Assembly: GCF_000719335.1 (NCBI RefSeq)
Contig: NZ_JOGB01000019.1
Location: 127,649-191,648 of the forward strand
DNA: 64,000 bases
Reading direction: 5' to 3'
Source: Streptomyces sp. NRRL S-87
GTDB taxonomy: Bacteria; Actinomycetota; Actinomycetes; Streptomycetales; Streptomycetaceae
This document shows, in pieces, positions 37,191 to 48,183 of this stretch. Position numbers and translations under genes: made by a program. The stretch's first letter is position 1, and every line of letters begins with the position of its first letter. The notes under the pieces are model-generated. The model did no database searches, was not told the DNA's origin, and saw only the letters and a program-made list of their open reading frames with translations.

Positions 37191-37526
37191 GTGGCACAGA
37201 AGGTTCAGGTCCTTCTTGTCGACGACCTCGACGGTGGCGAGGCGGACGAGACCGTGACGTTCGCGCTGGATGGCAAGTCCTACGAGATCGACCTCACCAC
37301 CGCCAACGCGGACAAGCTCCGCGGTCTGCTCGAGCCTTACACCAAGAGCGGGCGTCGCACCGGCGGCCGGGCGGCCGCGGGCCGTGGAAAGGGTCGTGCC
37401 GCTTCCGTGGCCAGCCCCGACACCGCCGAGATCCGCGCGTGGGCGAAGGCGAACGGCTTCAACGTGAACGACCGCGGCCGCGTGCCCGCCGAGATCCGCG
37501 AGGCCTACGAGAACGCCAAGGGCTGA
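37191..37526 (+). CDS. lsr2: Lsr2 nucleoid-associated protein
   Basis: Lsr2 bridges AT-rich DNA and silences transferred genes in actinobacteria. The 111-residue protein has the N-terminal oligomerisation domain (VQVLLVDDLDGGEADETVTFALDGKSYEIDL), a basic Gly/Arg linker, and the C-terminal DNA-binding domain. That domain has EIRAWAKANGFNVNDRGRVPAEI, where RGR is the minor-groove AT-hook-like motif. The GTG has AAAGGA 7 bases upstream. The upstream region 37120-37185 is comparatively AT-rich, which could allow autoregulation. Its last 22 bases overlap the 3' end of a convergent gene. Confidence 0.96.
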   Translation: MAQKVQVLLVDDLDGGEADETVTFALDGKSYEIDLTTANADKLRGLLEPYTKSGRRTGGRAAAGRGKGRAASVASPDTAEIRAWAKANGFNVNDRGRVPAEIREAYENAKG

Positions 37527-38134
37527 CCCGCCCGAGCGGGGTTCCCGGCACGGGCCAGCCGTGCGCGGTGGCATTCGGTCGCCGCGGCGCCCGCCAGCCG
37601 GGCCAGATCGGGAGCCGCCCCGGCCGCGCCGGGGACTCCCCGGCCGGTCCCGCCGCCCACGGCGGCCAGGGACGGCAGCAGTGCCTCGCAACCCGGCTCC
37701 GGGGGCCGTAGCCAGACGGCGGCCCCCGCCGGGTCACCCCCGGCCGGGCCGGGGGGCTCGGGGGCGGTGATCCGGCCGCCGGCCCCGAGGGCGGTGAGGT
37801 CCAGTGCGACCCCGCCCCATTCCAGCCATTCGAGCAGCCCCGGCAGCTCGTCCGCGCTCCCGGCGGCCACCAGGAGCCGCATCCGCCGCCCCATCAGGGC
37901 CACGGGCCCGGTCGGCACGCCGCGCCGCAGTACCGCGTAGCCCGCGTCCGCCGGGAGCTCCAGGACGTCGAACCGCACCCCGGTCAGCAACTGGACGGGC
38001 GGCCCGCCCGGCACCGGCTCGGCCACCGGCCAGCCGAGCACGTGCGCGTACCAGTGGACGAGGGCCGCCTGGGCGGCACCGGACCGGTACGGCGCACCCA
38101 GCGGCGCGCGGGGCGGCGGGACGGTGAGGGCCAT
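37505..38134 (-). CDS. Conserved hypothetical protein convergent with lsr2
   Basis: A 209-residue protein of a Streptomyces-wide uncharacterised family located between lsr2 and clpC. The most ordered part is APYRSGAAQAALVHWYAHVLGWPVAEPVPGGP and the segment LLTGVRFDVLELPADAGYAVLRR, which resembles the start of bifunctional primase-polymerase-like (prim-pol) domains. The rest is Ala/Gly/Pro-rich. The ATG at 38134 is preferred to the upstream TTG. Its stop lies inside lsr2 (22-base tail-to-tail overlap), so the two mRNAs are complementary at their 3' ends. Function unknown. Confidence 0.78.
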   Translation of the reverse strand: MALTVPPPRAPLGAPYRSGAAQAALVHWYAHVLGWPVAEPVPGGPPVQLLTGVRFDVLELPADAGYAVLRRGVPTGPVALMGRRMRLLVAAGSADELPGLLEWLEWGGVALDLTALGAGGRITAPEPPGPAGGDPAGAAVWLRPPEPGCEALLPSLAAVGGGTGRGVPGAAGAAPDLARLAGAAATECHRARLARAGNPARAGQPLAFS

Positions 38135-38583
38135 GCCCAAGCAAACTCCCGAAACGCCCGCGGGTTACGCACCGTGCGCCGGAGGGTGCGGAGCGTGAAC
38201 TTCCGCCGGAGGGTGTCCCGCATTTGAGACGCAACTGTGTTCGCCCGTAGCGGAGGGAACCGGTGTGGAGGGCATGGAGTGTCGGTGCCGACGGGTAAGA
38301 CATTCCTAGTGGATCGGGGCGACAGGCTGATTAACCCGGCTCCCGTTCGCCATCGGCGTACTCGTGAGACGGGTATCTGTCTGGCCTGCGGGAACATCGT
38401 CTCGCACCATCGGGTTAGAGCAGTTGTCGGCTGTGCAGGGCGGGTTTTCCCCAACGACGGGGGTGAGCCGTGGACGGATGTCGGCAGTTGGAATGAGCTG
38501 TCCCGCCCCGCGGGACTAGCATGCGGAAGGACAGGGCGGGGACCGACCCCGAACTGCCCGACCGCTCTGAGGAGCGAATAACG
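38135..38583. other. Long gap upstream of clpC
   Basis: 449 bases without a credible gene (an open frame at 38237-38581 has no family match and atypical codon use). It holds a candidate ClgR box at 38239-38252. It also holds a TCCCGC/GCGGGA-type palindrome near 38500-38515, close to the clpC start. The length suggests regulated expression of clpC with a long leader or several promoters. Confidence 0.6.
38239..38252 (+). promoter_or_regulatory. Candidate ClgR operator upstream of clpC
   Basis: The sequence GTTCGCCCGTAGCG fits the CGC-N5-GCG core of ClgR boxes known from Streptomyces and Corynebacterium clp and lon promoters. ClgR activates clpC in Streptomyces. A TTGAGA hexamer lies just upstream at 38224-38229. 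The match is by eye only. Confidence 0.5.
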
Positions 38584-41103
<2,520 letters not shown>

Positions 41104-41123
41104 CGCCCGCAGGCACAGCCCGA

Positions 41124-41168
41124 CGGGGCGGCCCCGGAACCCACGAGGTTCCGGGGCCGCCCCGTTTT
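41124..41168. terminator. Terminator after clpC
   Basis: A perfect 18-bp inverted repeat (41124-41141 with 41147-41164, loop CACGA) followed by TTTT. It lies between clpC and the convergent NACHT gene and may serve both. Confidence 0.88.
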
Positions 41169-41185
41169 CGGTGCTCCGGCCGATC

Positions 41186-44100
41186 TCAGAACAGCAGTAC
41201 GCGCAGGTTCTTGGGCAGGTAGCGGTGGACGTTGATGCGTCCGGTCGGCCGCCGCAGGATCAGTTGAGTGAGTGCGGGGAACACGGTGGTGACTCGCTTG
41301 AGCGTGTCCTTGGTGACGTCCGCCGTACCCCCGAGGTGGAGCCGGCGCACCGTCGGAAGCCTCACGTCCTTGGGCGCCGCCAGCACCCCTCCCAGCGGAA
41401 GGTTGAGGTTGGTCAACCGCGGCAGGGCGGCGACGTCCCGCCATTCCTCCGCACCTTGGAGGGTCGTTCCGGGATCGAAGCTGATCAGGTTCTCCAGGGT
41501 CCGAAGCCCGTGCAGCGCTCGTGGTACCACTCCCTGCCCGAGGTTCAGCTCTTCCAAGGACCCCGGGCACCCGAGGCCATCGGCGAGGGTCCAACCGGGA
41601 GGGAGGGTGCCGGAGAGCGTCAGGCACCTCAGCCGCGTCCAGGACCGGATCACGGCAAGGGAGCTGAGCAGCTCGGACGTCTGGAGCCAGGCCCGGGAGA
41701 CGGCGCAGTCCCCCAGGCCGTCCAGGCTCCGGAGGTTGCCGCAGTCGGTGATCTGGAGGTCATGGAGGCCGGACTGGTCGTGCAGGAAGTCGAGGTCCTG
41801 GAGACGCGGGTTCCGATGGATGCCGAGCTGCTGGATCGGCACCTGGGCCGCATAGCGGGCGAGGGCGGATGGCGAGATCGCCCCTGAGACGGCGAGACGC
41901 GGCTGCGGAGCGAGCTCGCCGAGCAGTTCCAGGCGCTCCTCGTCCCCGACAGAGGCGGTGAGATCCGGCGTCGGTGCGATGCCGGAGATCACCTGCTCCG
42001 CGTAGGTGCGGGCGTCGAAGTACTGCCACCCGTCGAAGAGCAGGCTTCGGGCATGCGGGTTCACGTGGCGGCGGTACCCGGCCAGCACCGGGATGGCAGC
42101 CTCGGCCCTGGTCTGCGCAGCCGCCATCACCACGTAGGGCGCGTGTTCGTATGTGCAGTCGGCAGCGTTCGGGAGCAGCTCCAGGATCAGCGGTCCGGCC
42201 TCCGCCAGGAGCAGGGCGGCGGAGTGGCCCGACGGTGGGATCAGGTGGCTCGCGGCGGCTGCCACGCTCTCCCGCACACCCGGGTCGACCTCGGTGGCGT
42301 ACGGCAGGCTCGCGAAGGCCAGCAGTGTCGCACGGCTGGTGCCGCGGTCCAGCAGGGCCCGGAGGATGTCGGCGCGCTCACGGGGGCGGGCCTGGGCGAC
42401 GGCGAGACGGATGACGTCCTCCCACTGGTCGTCGTCCGCGTGCCTGGCCAGTTCACCCCAGCTGCCTTCGTCGACGATGGCTCGGGCTCCCAGGAAGTCC
42501 TGGAAGGTGCGGTGGACGAAGTGCACCCGTCCTGGGGTCGGACGGCGCAGCAAGCCGGTGCGCAGCAGCAGGTGGGCAAGGACGGTGGCCCCGTCTCCGC
42601 CCACGGCCGTGGCCTCGGGCAGGGCCGGTAGTGCCTCGTGGATCAGCCGCTCGGCCAGCGGCAGCTCCATCTCGGACCTGCCGTTGCGGATCAGCCAGTG
42701 GGCCAGCCGCTGGAGGAGTTGGAGCTGCGTCTCCTCCCGGATCTCCGTCATGGCGACCTGGCGCTCGCGGTCACGGCGGGTGAGCAGCATGGAGAGGGCT
42801 GCCTCGTACAACTCCTTGCGCCCCCGGGGCAGGAATCCGTGCCGGTCCCGGTGCAGGGCGCAGATCAGACCGCACATGAGGGGGTTGGTGGCGAGCCGGC
42901 CCAGGTCGGTGTTGGAGCGCACGGTGGCTGAGAGCTGGGTCTCGTAGCCGGCCAGCGCGGTGTCCTCCTCGGGGTCGCCGACCTGCGCGGCGGTGTGCCA
43001 GCGGCTGATGAAGGCGGTGACCTCCGCCTGGGACATGGGGGCGAGCGTCAGCTCGGTGAAGGACTCGTCGAGCAGCCAGTGCTCGGCGATGGCCGAGGGG
43101 CGTGAGGTGAGCAGCCAACGGTTGCCGGGGTACGTGCCGATCAGGTCGGACAGCCATGCGCGGGTGCGGGCGCGGGCGTCCTCGGGGATCTCGTCGAGGC
43201 CGTCGACCATGACGAGCCCACGCCCGTGCGAGAGCACCCGGTCCTCCCAGCCCGGGGGCTGCTCGCCGGCGAGCGGGACGCCGACGGCGTTGAGGAACTC
43301 GCGCGGGGCGGGCAGCCGAATGTGCTGGCGGGTGAGGGTGCGCAGCGGCAGGACGAAGGGGATCTTGTCGCGGAGGTAGGCCATCCGCTTGTCCGGGACT
43401 GCCCGGGCGGCGGAGACGGCGAGCCACTGGATGAGGGTGGTCTTGCCCGAGCCCGCCTCGCCGCGCAGCAGTACGCGCTCGTGGTCGGCGAGGGCCTGGT
43501 CGGCGGGGCGGGGGCCCGGAGCGTCTAGGTCGGCCCAGAAGCTGTCCGTTGTGGCAAGGCGCAGCTCGTCCCGCGCGAGGGTTGCGTCGTCCCTCGGGGC
43601 CAGGTCGAAGGCGCCGAAGTCTTTCGGTGATGCCGCCGTCGCCGCCAGGCTCATGTACGCCGCGTCCAGGGGCCACTTGCCCGGGGTGCGGGTGAGGTCG
43701 ATGCCGAAGATCGTCAGGGTGCTGTGCTTGCGGACGACGTAAGCGAGGTAGCGGCGCTCGAAGGCGGTGTCGTGGGCGTCCTGGCGGGGGACGCGGGCCA
43801 CCAGTTCGTCGACCTTGGCGACCAGCTCGGCCTGGCGGCGGGACTGGTGGACCAGGGTGGCCGCGACGAAGGTCGAGCGCTGGGTGAGGAAGTGGAGGAC
43901 GTGCAGGCAGGTGGCCAACAGCAGCCGGTCGTGGAAGTAGCGGGCCTGCTCGGAGAGGCCGACGGGCGGGGTCTGCGCCAGCAGCATGCGGGCCAGGGCC
44001 TCGTGGCCGAGCTCGACCGCTCGCGCGTCGGTGAGGTCCAGGTCGGCGAGACCGTACAGCGTGGCGGCCAGGGCGGCGGCCACGCCCACCTGCTCGTCGG

Positions 44101-44338
44101 CGGGTACGGGTTCCTCGCCCGGGGCGCGCAGGGCCTCCCGGACCAGTTCGTCGGCGATGTGGTCGAGGTCTGCCCGGGTCAGGTCGCGTTTCTCGCGCCA
44201 GGAGACGTACGACGAGATGCGCACGGGCTGGTCCACGAGGCCTGCGCCGGGGCCCTCCGATATCCGGAAGAGCTTCCTGACGATGGGGCCGATCACGGTC
44301 GATGCGAGGCGTAAGCCCGCCTGGGCGACTGGGTCCAC
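41186..44338 (-). CDS. NACHT-domain STAND NTPase with leucine-rich C-terminus (NLR-like, candidate phage defence)
   Basis: A ~1050-residue protein. The N-terminal ~280 residues are helical (NACHT N-terminal helical type, around residues 1-180) and carry no recognised nuclease or TIR effector. The NACHT module has Walker A LLRGEAGSGKTTLIQWLA (about 290-305), Walker B GLVMVDGLDEIPEDAR (about 372-387) and the downstream LLTSRPSAIAEHWLL. Helical repeats follow, then a leucine-rich region from about 830 (LQDLDFLHDQSGLHDLQI, SLEELNLGQGVVP, RLTNLNLPLGG). Relatives are bacterial NLR-like antiphage sensors. The start is uncertain: GTG 44338 matches the family-like start VDPVAQAG, with ATG 44422 and GTG 44297 as alternatives; none has a ribosome site. 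A TTA codon lies at 44312-44314. Confidence 0.85.
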   Translation of the reverse strand: MDPVAQAGLRLASTVIGPIVRKLFRISEGPGAGLVDQPVRISSYVSWREKRDLTRADLDHIADELVREALRAPGEEPVPADEQVGVAAALAATLYGLADLDLTDARAVELGHEALARMLLAQTPPVGLSEQARYFHDRLLLATCLHVLHFLTQRSTFVAATLVHQSRRQAELVAKVDELVARVPRQDAHDTAFERRYLAYVVRKHSTLTIFGIDLTRTPGKWPLDAAYMSLAATAASPKDFGAFDLAPRDDATLARDELRLATTDSFWADLDAPGPRPADQALADHERVLLRGEAGSGKTTLIQWLAVSAARAVPDKRMAYLRDKIPFVLPLRTLTRQHIRLPAPREFLNAVGVPLAGEQPPGWEDRVLSHGRGLVMVDGLDEIPEDARARTRAWLSDLIGTYPGNRWLLTSRPSAIAEHWLLDESFTELTLAPMSQAEVTAFISRWHTAAQVGDPEEDTALAGYETQLSATVRSNTDLGRLATNPLMCGLICALHRDRHGFLPRGRKELYEAALSMLLTRRDRERQVAMTEIREETQLQLLQRLAHWLIRNGRSEMELPLAERLIHEALPALPEATAVGGDGATVLAHLLLRTGLLRRPTPGRVHFVHRTFQDFLGARAIVDEGSWGELARHADDDQWEDVIRLAVAQARPRERADILRALLDRGTSRATLLAFASLPYATEVDPGVRESVAAAASHLIPPSGHSAALLLAEAGPLILELLPNAADCTYEHAPYVVMAAAQTRAEAAIPVLAGYRRHVNPHARSLLFDGWQYFDARTYAEQVISGIAPTPDLTASVGDEERLELLGELAPQPRLAVSGAISPSALARYAAQVPIQQLGIHRNPRLQDLDFLHDQSGLHDLQITDCGNLRSLDGLGDCAVSRAWLQTSELLSSLAVIRSWTRLRCLTLSGTLPPGWTLADGLGCPGSLEELNLGQGVVPRALHGLRTLENLISFDPGTTLQGAEEWRDVAALPRLTNLNLPLGGVLAAPKDVRLPTVRRLHLGGTADVTKDTLKRVTTVFPALTQLILRRPTGRINVHRYLPKNLRVLLF

Positions 44339-44717
44339 GAGGCGTGAGCGTAGCGGTGGGTTGTCCGGCTTTCGTCCCGAAACGGACAGGAGATGGTCCG
44401 TGGCCGGTGACAAGCCGCACATGGGATCAAGGGTGTACGAGCGGAAATAGTAGATCGAATCGGACGCCCGAAGGGGTGGAAGTGCAGGAAAAGGCTCGTC
44501 AACGGGACAAATCACACCACCCGTGTTACGGGCTTGCGTAGTAATTGGGGGGTTTGGGGAAGCCCGGGCGCCCGGGTTACCAATGTGAAGCCAGCCCGGC
44601 TGCAACGTGCCGGGCTGATTTCGTGCCCGAGTCCCCTCGGGCCTGCGGCCCGGTCCGTGGGAGTCCTTCCCGCGGCCCACGGCCGAGTCCCTGTTCCCCA
44701 GCCGGAGGTTCATCAAG
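44339..44717. other. Divergent regulatory region with structured leader of the M23 peptidase gene
   Basis: 379 bases between the divergent NACHT and M23 genes. The part near 44440-44535 is less GC-rich and should hold both promoters; a TACTAT -10-like hexamer for the minus strand is at 44447-44452. From about 44545 to 44710 the plus strand contains several strong hairpins: CCCGGGCGCCCGGG, AGCCCGGC-N8-GCCGGGCT and CCGTGGG-N14-CCCACGG. GGAGG follows before the ATG. This looks like a structured 5' untranslated RNA. It has only partial resemblance to c-di-AMP (ydaO) leaders of Streptomyces wall hydrolases. Confidence 0.5.
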
Positions 44718-45341
44718 ATGTCGAAGCGCGTCGCCACCAACCGAGTCCGTTCGTCCATCCGTACCCGTAGCGCCGTCGTGGCCGCGGGCCTGGGTGCCCT
44801 GCTGACGATCGGGGCCGGCCAGGCCGCCTTCGCCGACTCGATGCCCGCCTCGGCCGCCAAGACGGCCGTCGTCAAGACCGTCGCCGCCAAGCCCGCCAAG
44901 CCCGCCGCCCCGGCCAAGGCCACCGCCTGGGTCCGTCCGGTCGCCGGCTACACCCTGTCCGCCAGCTTCGCGCAGGCCGGCTCCATGTGGTCGCACAAGC
45001 ACTCCGGTCAGGACTTCGCGGTTCCGGTCGGCACCGCGGTCAAGGCCGCGCACGCCGGTACGGTCGTCAAGGCCGGCCCGAACGGCGGCGGCGACGGCCC
45101 GGCGTACGGCAACGCCATCGTGATCAAGCACGCCAACGGCACGTACTCCCAGTACGCCCACCTGTCGCGGATCCAGGTCACCGTCGGCCAGAAGGTCGCC
45201 ACCGGCCAGCAGATCGCCCTGTCCGGCAACACCGGCAACTCCAGCGGTCCGCACCTGCACTTCGAGATCCGCACCACCCCGAACTACGGCTCGGCCGTGA
45301 ACCCGGTGTCCTTCCTGCGCGCCGCCGGCGTCACCGTCTGA
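44718..45341 (+). CDS. Secreted M23-family (LytM) peptidase
   Basis: A 207-residue exported endopeptidase expected to cut peptidoglycan cross-bridges. The signal peptide runs from basic MSKRVATNRVRSSIRTRS through a hydrophobic AVVAAGLGALLTIGAG to a cleavage site near AFA. A short Lys/Ala/Pro linker leads to the LytM domain, with zinc ligands in WSHKHSGQDFAVPVGT (His, Asp) and GPHLHFEI (HxH). The ATG has a GGAGG site 10 bases upstream and a long structured leader. The gene converges on the TetR gene with a 22-base gap and no clear terminator. Confidence 0.94.
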   Translation: MSKRVATNRVRSSIRTRSAVVAAGLGALLTIGAGQAAFADSMPASAAKTAVVKTVAAKPAKPAAPAKATAWVRPVAGYTLSASFAQAGSMWSHKHSGQDFAVPVGTAVKAAHAGTVVKAGPNGGGDGPAYGNAIVIKHANGTYSQYAHLSRIQVTVGQKVATGQQIALSGNTGNSSGPHLHFEIRTTPNYGSAVNPVSFLRAAGVTV

Positions 45342-45363
45342 CGCCTCCCTCCCGGGGACTACT

Positions 45364-45951
45364 TCAGTCGCGGGGCCCGTGATGGGCCTGCGTGACCATG
45401 TCGATGGCGACCTCGAGAACGGCCTGGGCCTTCTCCTCGGGGTCGCCTTCGACGCTCTGCATGAAGAACATGCCGGCGTGCAGGGTGAACAGCGCGCTGA
45501 CGCACCGGACCCGGTCGGCCATGCTGAAGTCGGGCTCCTGGACCAGCTCGCTCAGCGAGATCACGCGCTCCTTGAACGACTCGCCGATGCTCAGCTCGCG
45601 CACCGTCGCCTGGTTCTCCTGCATGAAGCGGAACAGCGGGGCGGCGCCCGTCAGCGCGGCGTGGTAGCGGCGGATGATCTCCTGCTTGGTCTCCAGCGTG
45701 CGCGGCTGCACGCCGGCCCAGGCGATCAGCTCGTCGAGCGGCCGGGTGTGGTCCTCGAAGACGCCGATCAGGATGTCTTCCTTGGTCTTGAAGTGGTAGT
45801 AGAGCGCCGCCTTCGTGACCTCGAGCCGCTCCGCGATCTCGCGCAGCGAGGTCTTCTCGTACCCCTGCTCGGCGAAGAGCTCCAGCGCGACGTCCTGGAT
45901 GCGCTGGCGGGTGTTCCCGCGGCGCGGCTGCGGCGTGCTGGCGCTGGTCAT
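45364..45951 (-). CDS. TetR-family transcriptional regulator, probable repressor of the adjacent MFS pump
   Basis: A 195-residue TetR protein. The N-terminal helix-turn-helix is IQDVALELFAEQGYEKTSLREIAERLEVTKAALYYHFKTKEDIL (about residues 19-62); the rest is the ligand-binding and dimerisation domain. ATG 45951 has GGAG 5 bases upstream. It is divergent from the MFS transporter gene; the 172 bases between contain a 23-bp near-perfect inverted repeat that probably is the operator for both genes. Confidence 0.94.
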   Translation of the reverse strand: MTSASTPQPRRGNTRQRIQDVALELFAEQGYEKTSLREIAERLEVTKAALYYHFKTKEDILIGVFEDHTRPLDELIAWAGVQPRTLETKQEIIRRYHAALTGAAPLFRFMQENQATVRELSIGESFKERVISLSELVQEPDFSMADRVRCVSALFTLHAGMFFMQSVEGDPEEKAQAVLEVAIDMVTQAHHGPRD

Positions 45952-45965
45952 GGCTCTCCCCGACT

Positions 45966-46039
45966 TACTTACTTGACGCCCGGCTAGTGACGGGTCTACT
46001 TTCACCAGTGTAGTGAACTAGCCGGGCGGCAAGTAAGTA
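45966..46039. promoter_or_regulatory. Large inverted-repeat operator between tetR and MFS genes
   Basis: Arms 45966-45988 and 46017-46039 (TACTTACTTGACGCCCGGCT start of the left arm) are complementary at 22 of 23 positions and are separated by 28 bases. A plausible plus-strand promoter TTGACG (45973-45978) with 18-base spacing to TACTTT (45997-46002) lies inside. A TetR dimer bound at each arm would block the promoter. Confidence 0.75.
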
Positions 46040-46053
46040 TCGGCGCCAGGTAA

Positions 46054-47803
<1,750 letters not shown>

Positions 47804-47840
47804 CGGGCAGCCCCCACGGTCCACCTCCCCTGGTGAAAAG

Positions 47841-47874
47841 GCTCCCGACACCCTCTGGGTGTCGGGGGCTTTTT
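47841..47874 (+). terminator. Rho-independent terminator after the MFS gene
   Basis: Stem 47841-47853 with 47857-47869 (one G-T wobble, loop TCT) followed by TTTTT; one of the few canonical U-tract terminators in the window. Confidence 0.88.
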
Positions 47875-47971
47875 GGTGGGTGCGGGGTGGGGCGCGGGTG
47901 GCGCGGGCTGTGGCGGGTTGCGGGCCGTTGCCCTGCGGGGCCGGTCCCCTACCCGCCCTTTCACCGTTTCC

Positions 47972-48146
47972 CGGGGCTTCGCCCCGGACCCTGTGGGGCT
48001 TCCCCCTGGACCCTGTTGGGCTTCGCCCTGGACCCTGTGGGGCTTCGCCCCGGACCCCGTTGGGCTCCCCGTTGGGCTTCGCCCCGCACCGCGTTCGGCC
48101 CCGCACCGCGTTCGGCCCCGCCCCGCCCCGGACCGCGTTCGGCTCG
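47972..48146. repeat. Degenerate ~22-bp tandem repeat with GGGCTTCGCCC units
   Basis: About eight degraded units based on GGGCTTCGCCCCGGACCCTGT, each able to form a small TTCG-loop hairpin, lie in the 380-base gap (47804-48183) between the convergent MFS and cseC genes. Later units drift to TTCGGCCCCGCACCGCG. The element type is common in Streptomyces intergenic DNA. No gene is seen in the gap. Confidence 0.85.
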
Positions 48147-48183
48147 TGTCGGGGCCCGTCGGCCGCTGCCCGGATCCACCGAC

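Noticed and set aside
38237..38581. Open frame of 114 codons upstream of clpC
   Set aside because: No family resemblance, codon use unlike neighbours, and it overlaps the candidate ClgR box and promoter region.
44339..44717. Confident call of a c-di-AMP (ydaO) riboswitch
   Set aside because: The characteristic GGGGUGAAUC and GACAGCUAACC blocks are not present as such; only partial similarity, so it is kept as an unclassified structured leader.
44423..44923. N-terminal extension of the NACHT protein up to 44923
   Set aside because: This stretch lies antisense to the leader and signal peptide region of the M23 gene, lacks NACHT-family character and has codons atypical for Streptomyces.
41186..45341. 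Mobile element or prophage carrying the NACHT gene
   Set aside because: No integrase, transposase, attachment site, tRNA gene or flanking direct repeats were seen; composition is similar to the neighbours.
47972..48146. CRISPR array
   Set aside because: Units are directly adjacent and degenerate with no unique spacers of even length, and no cas genes are present. The same applies to the repeats at 49648, 54941, 56336, 61976 and 63705.
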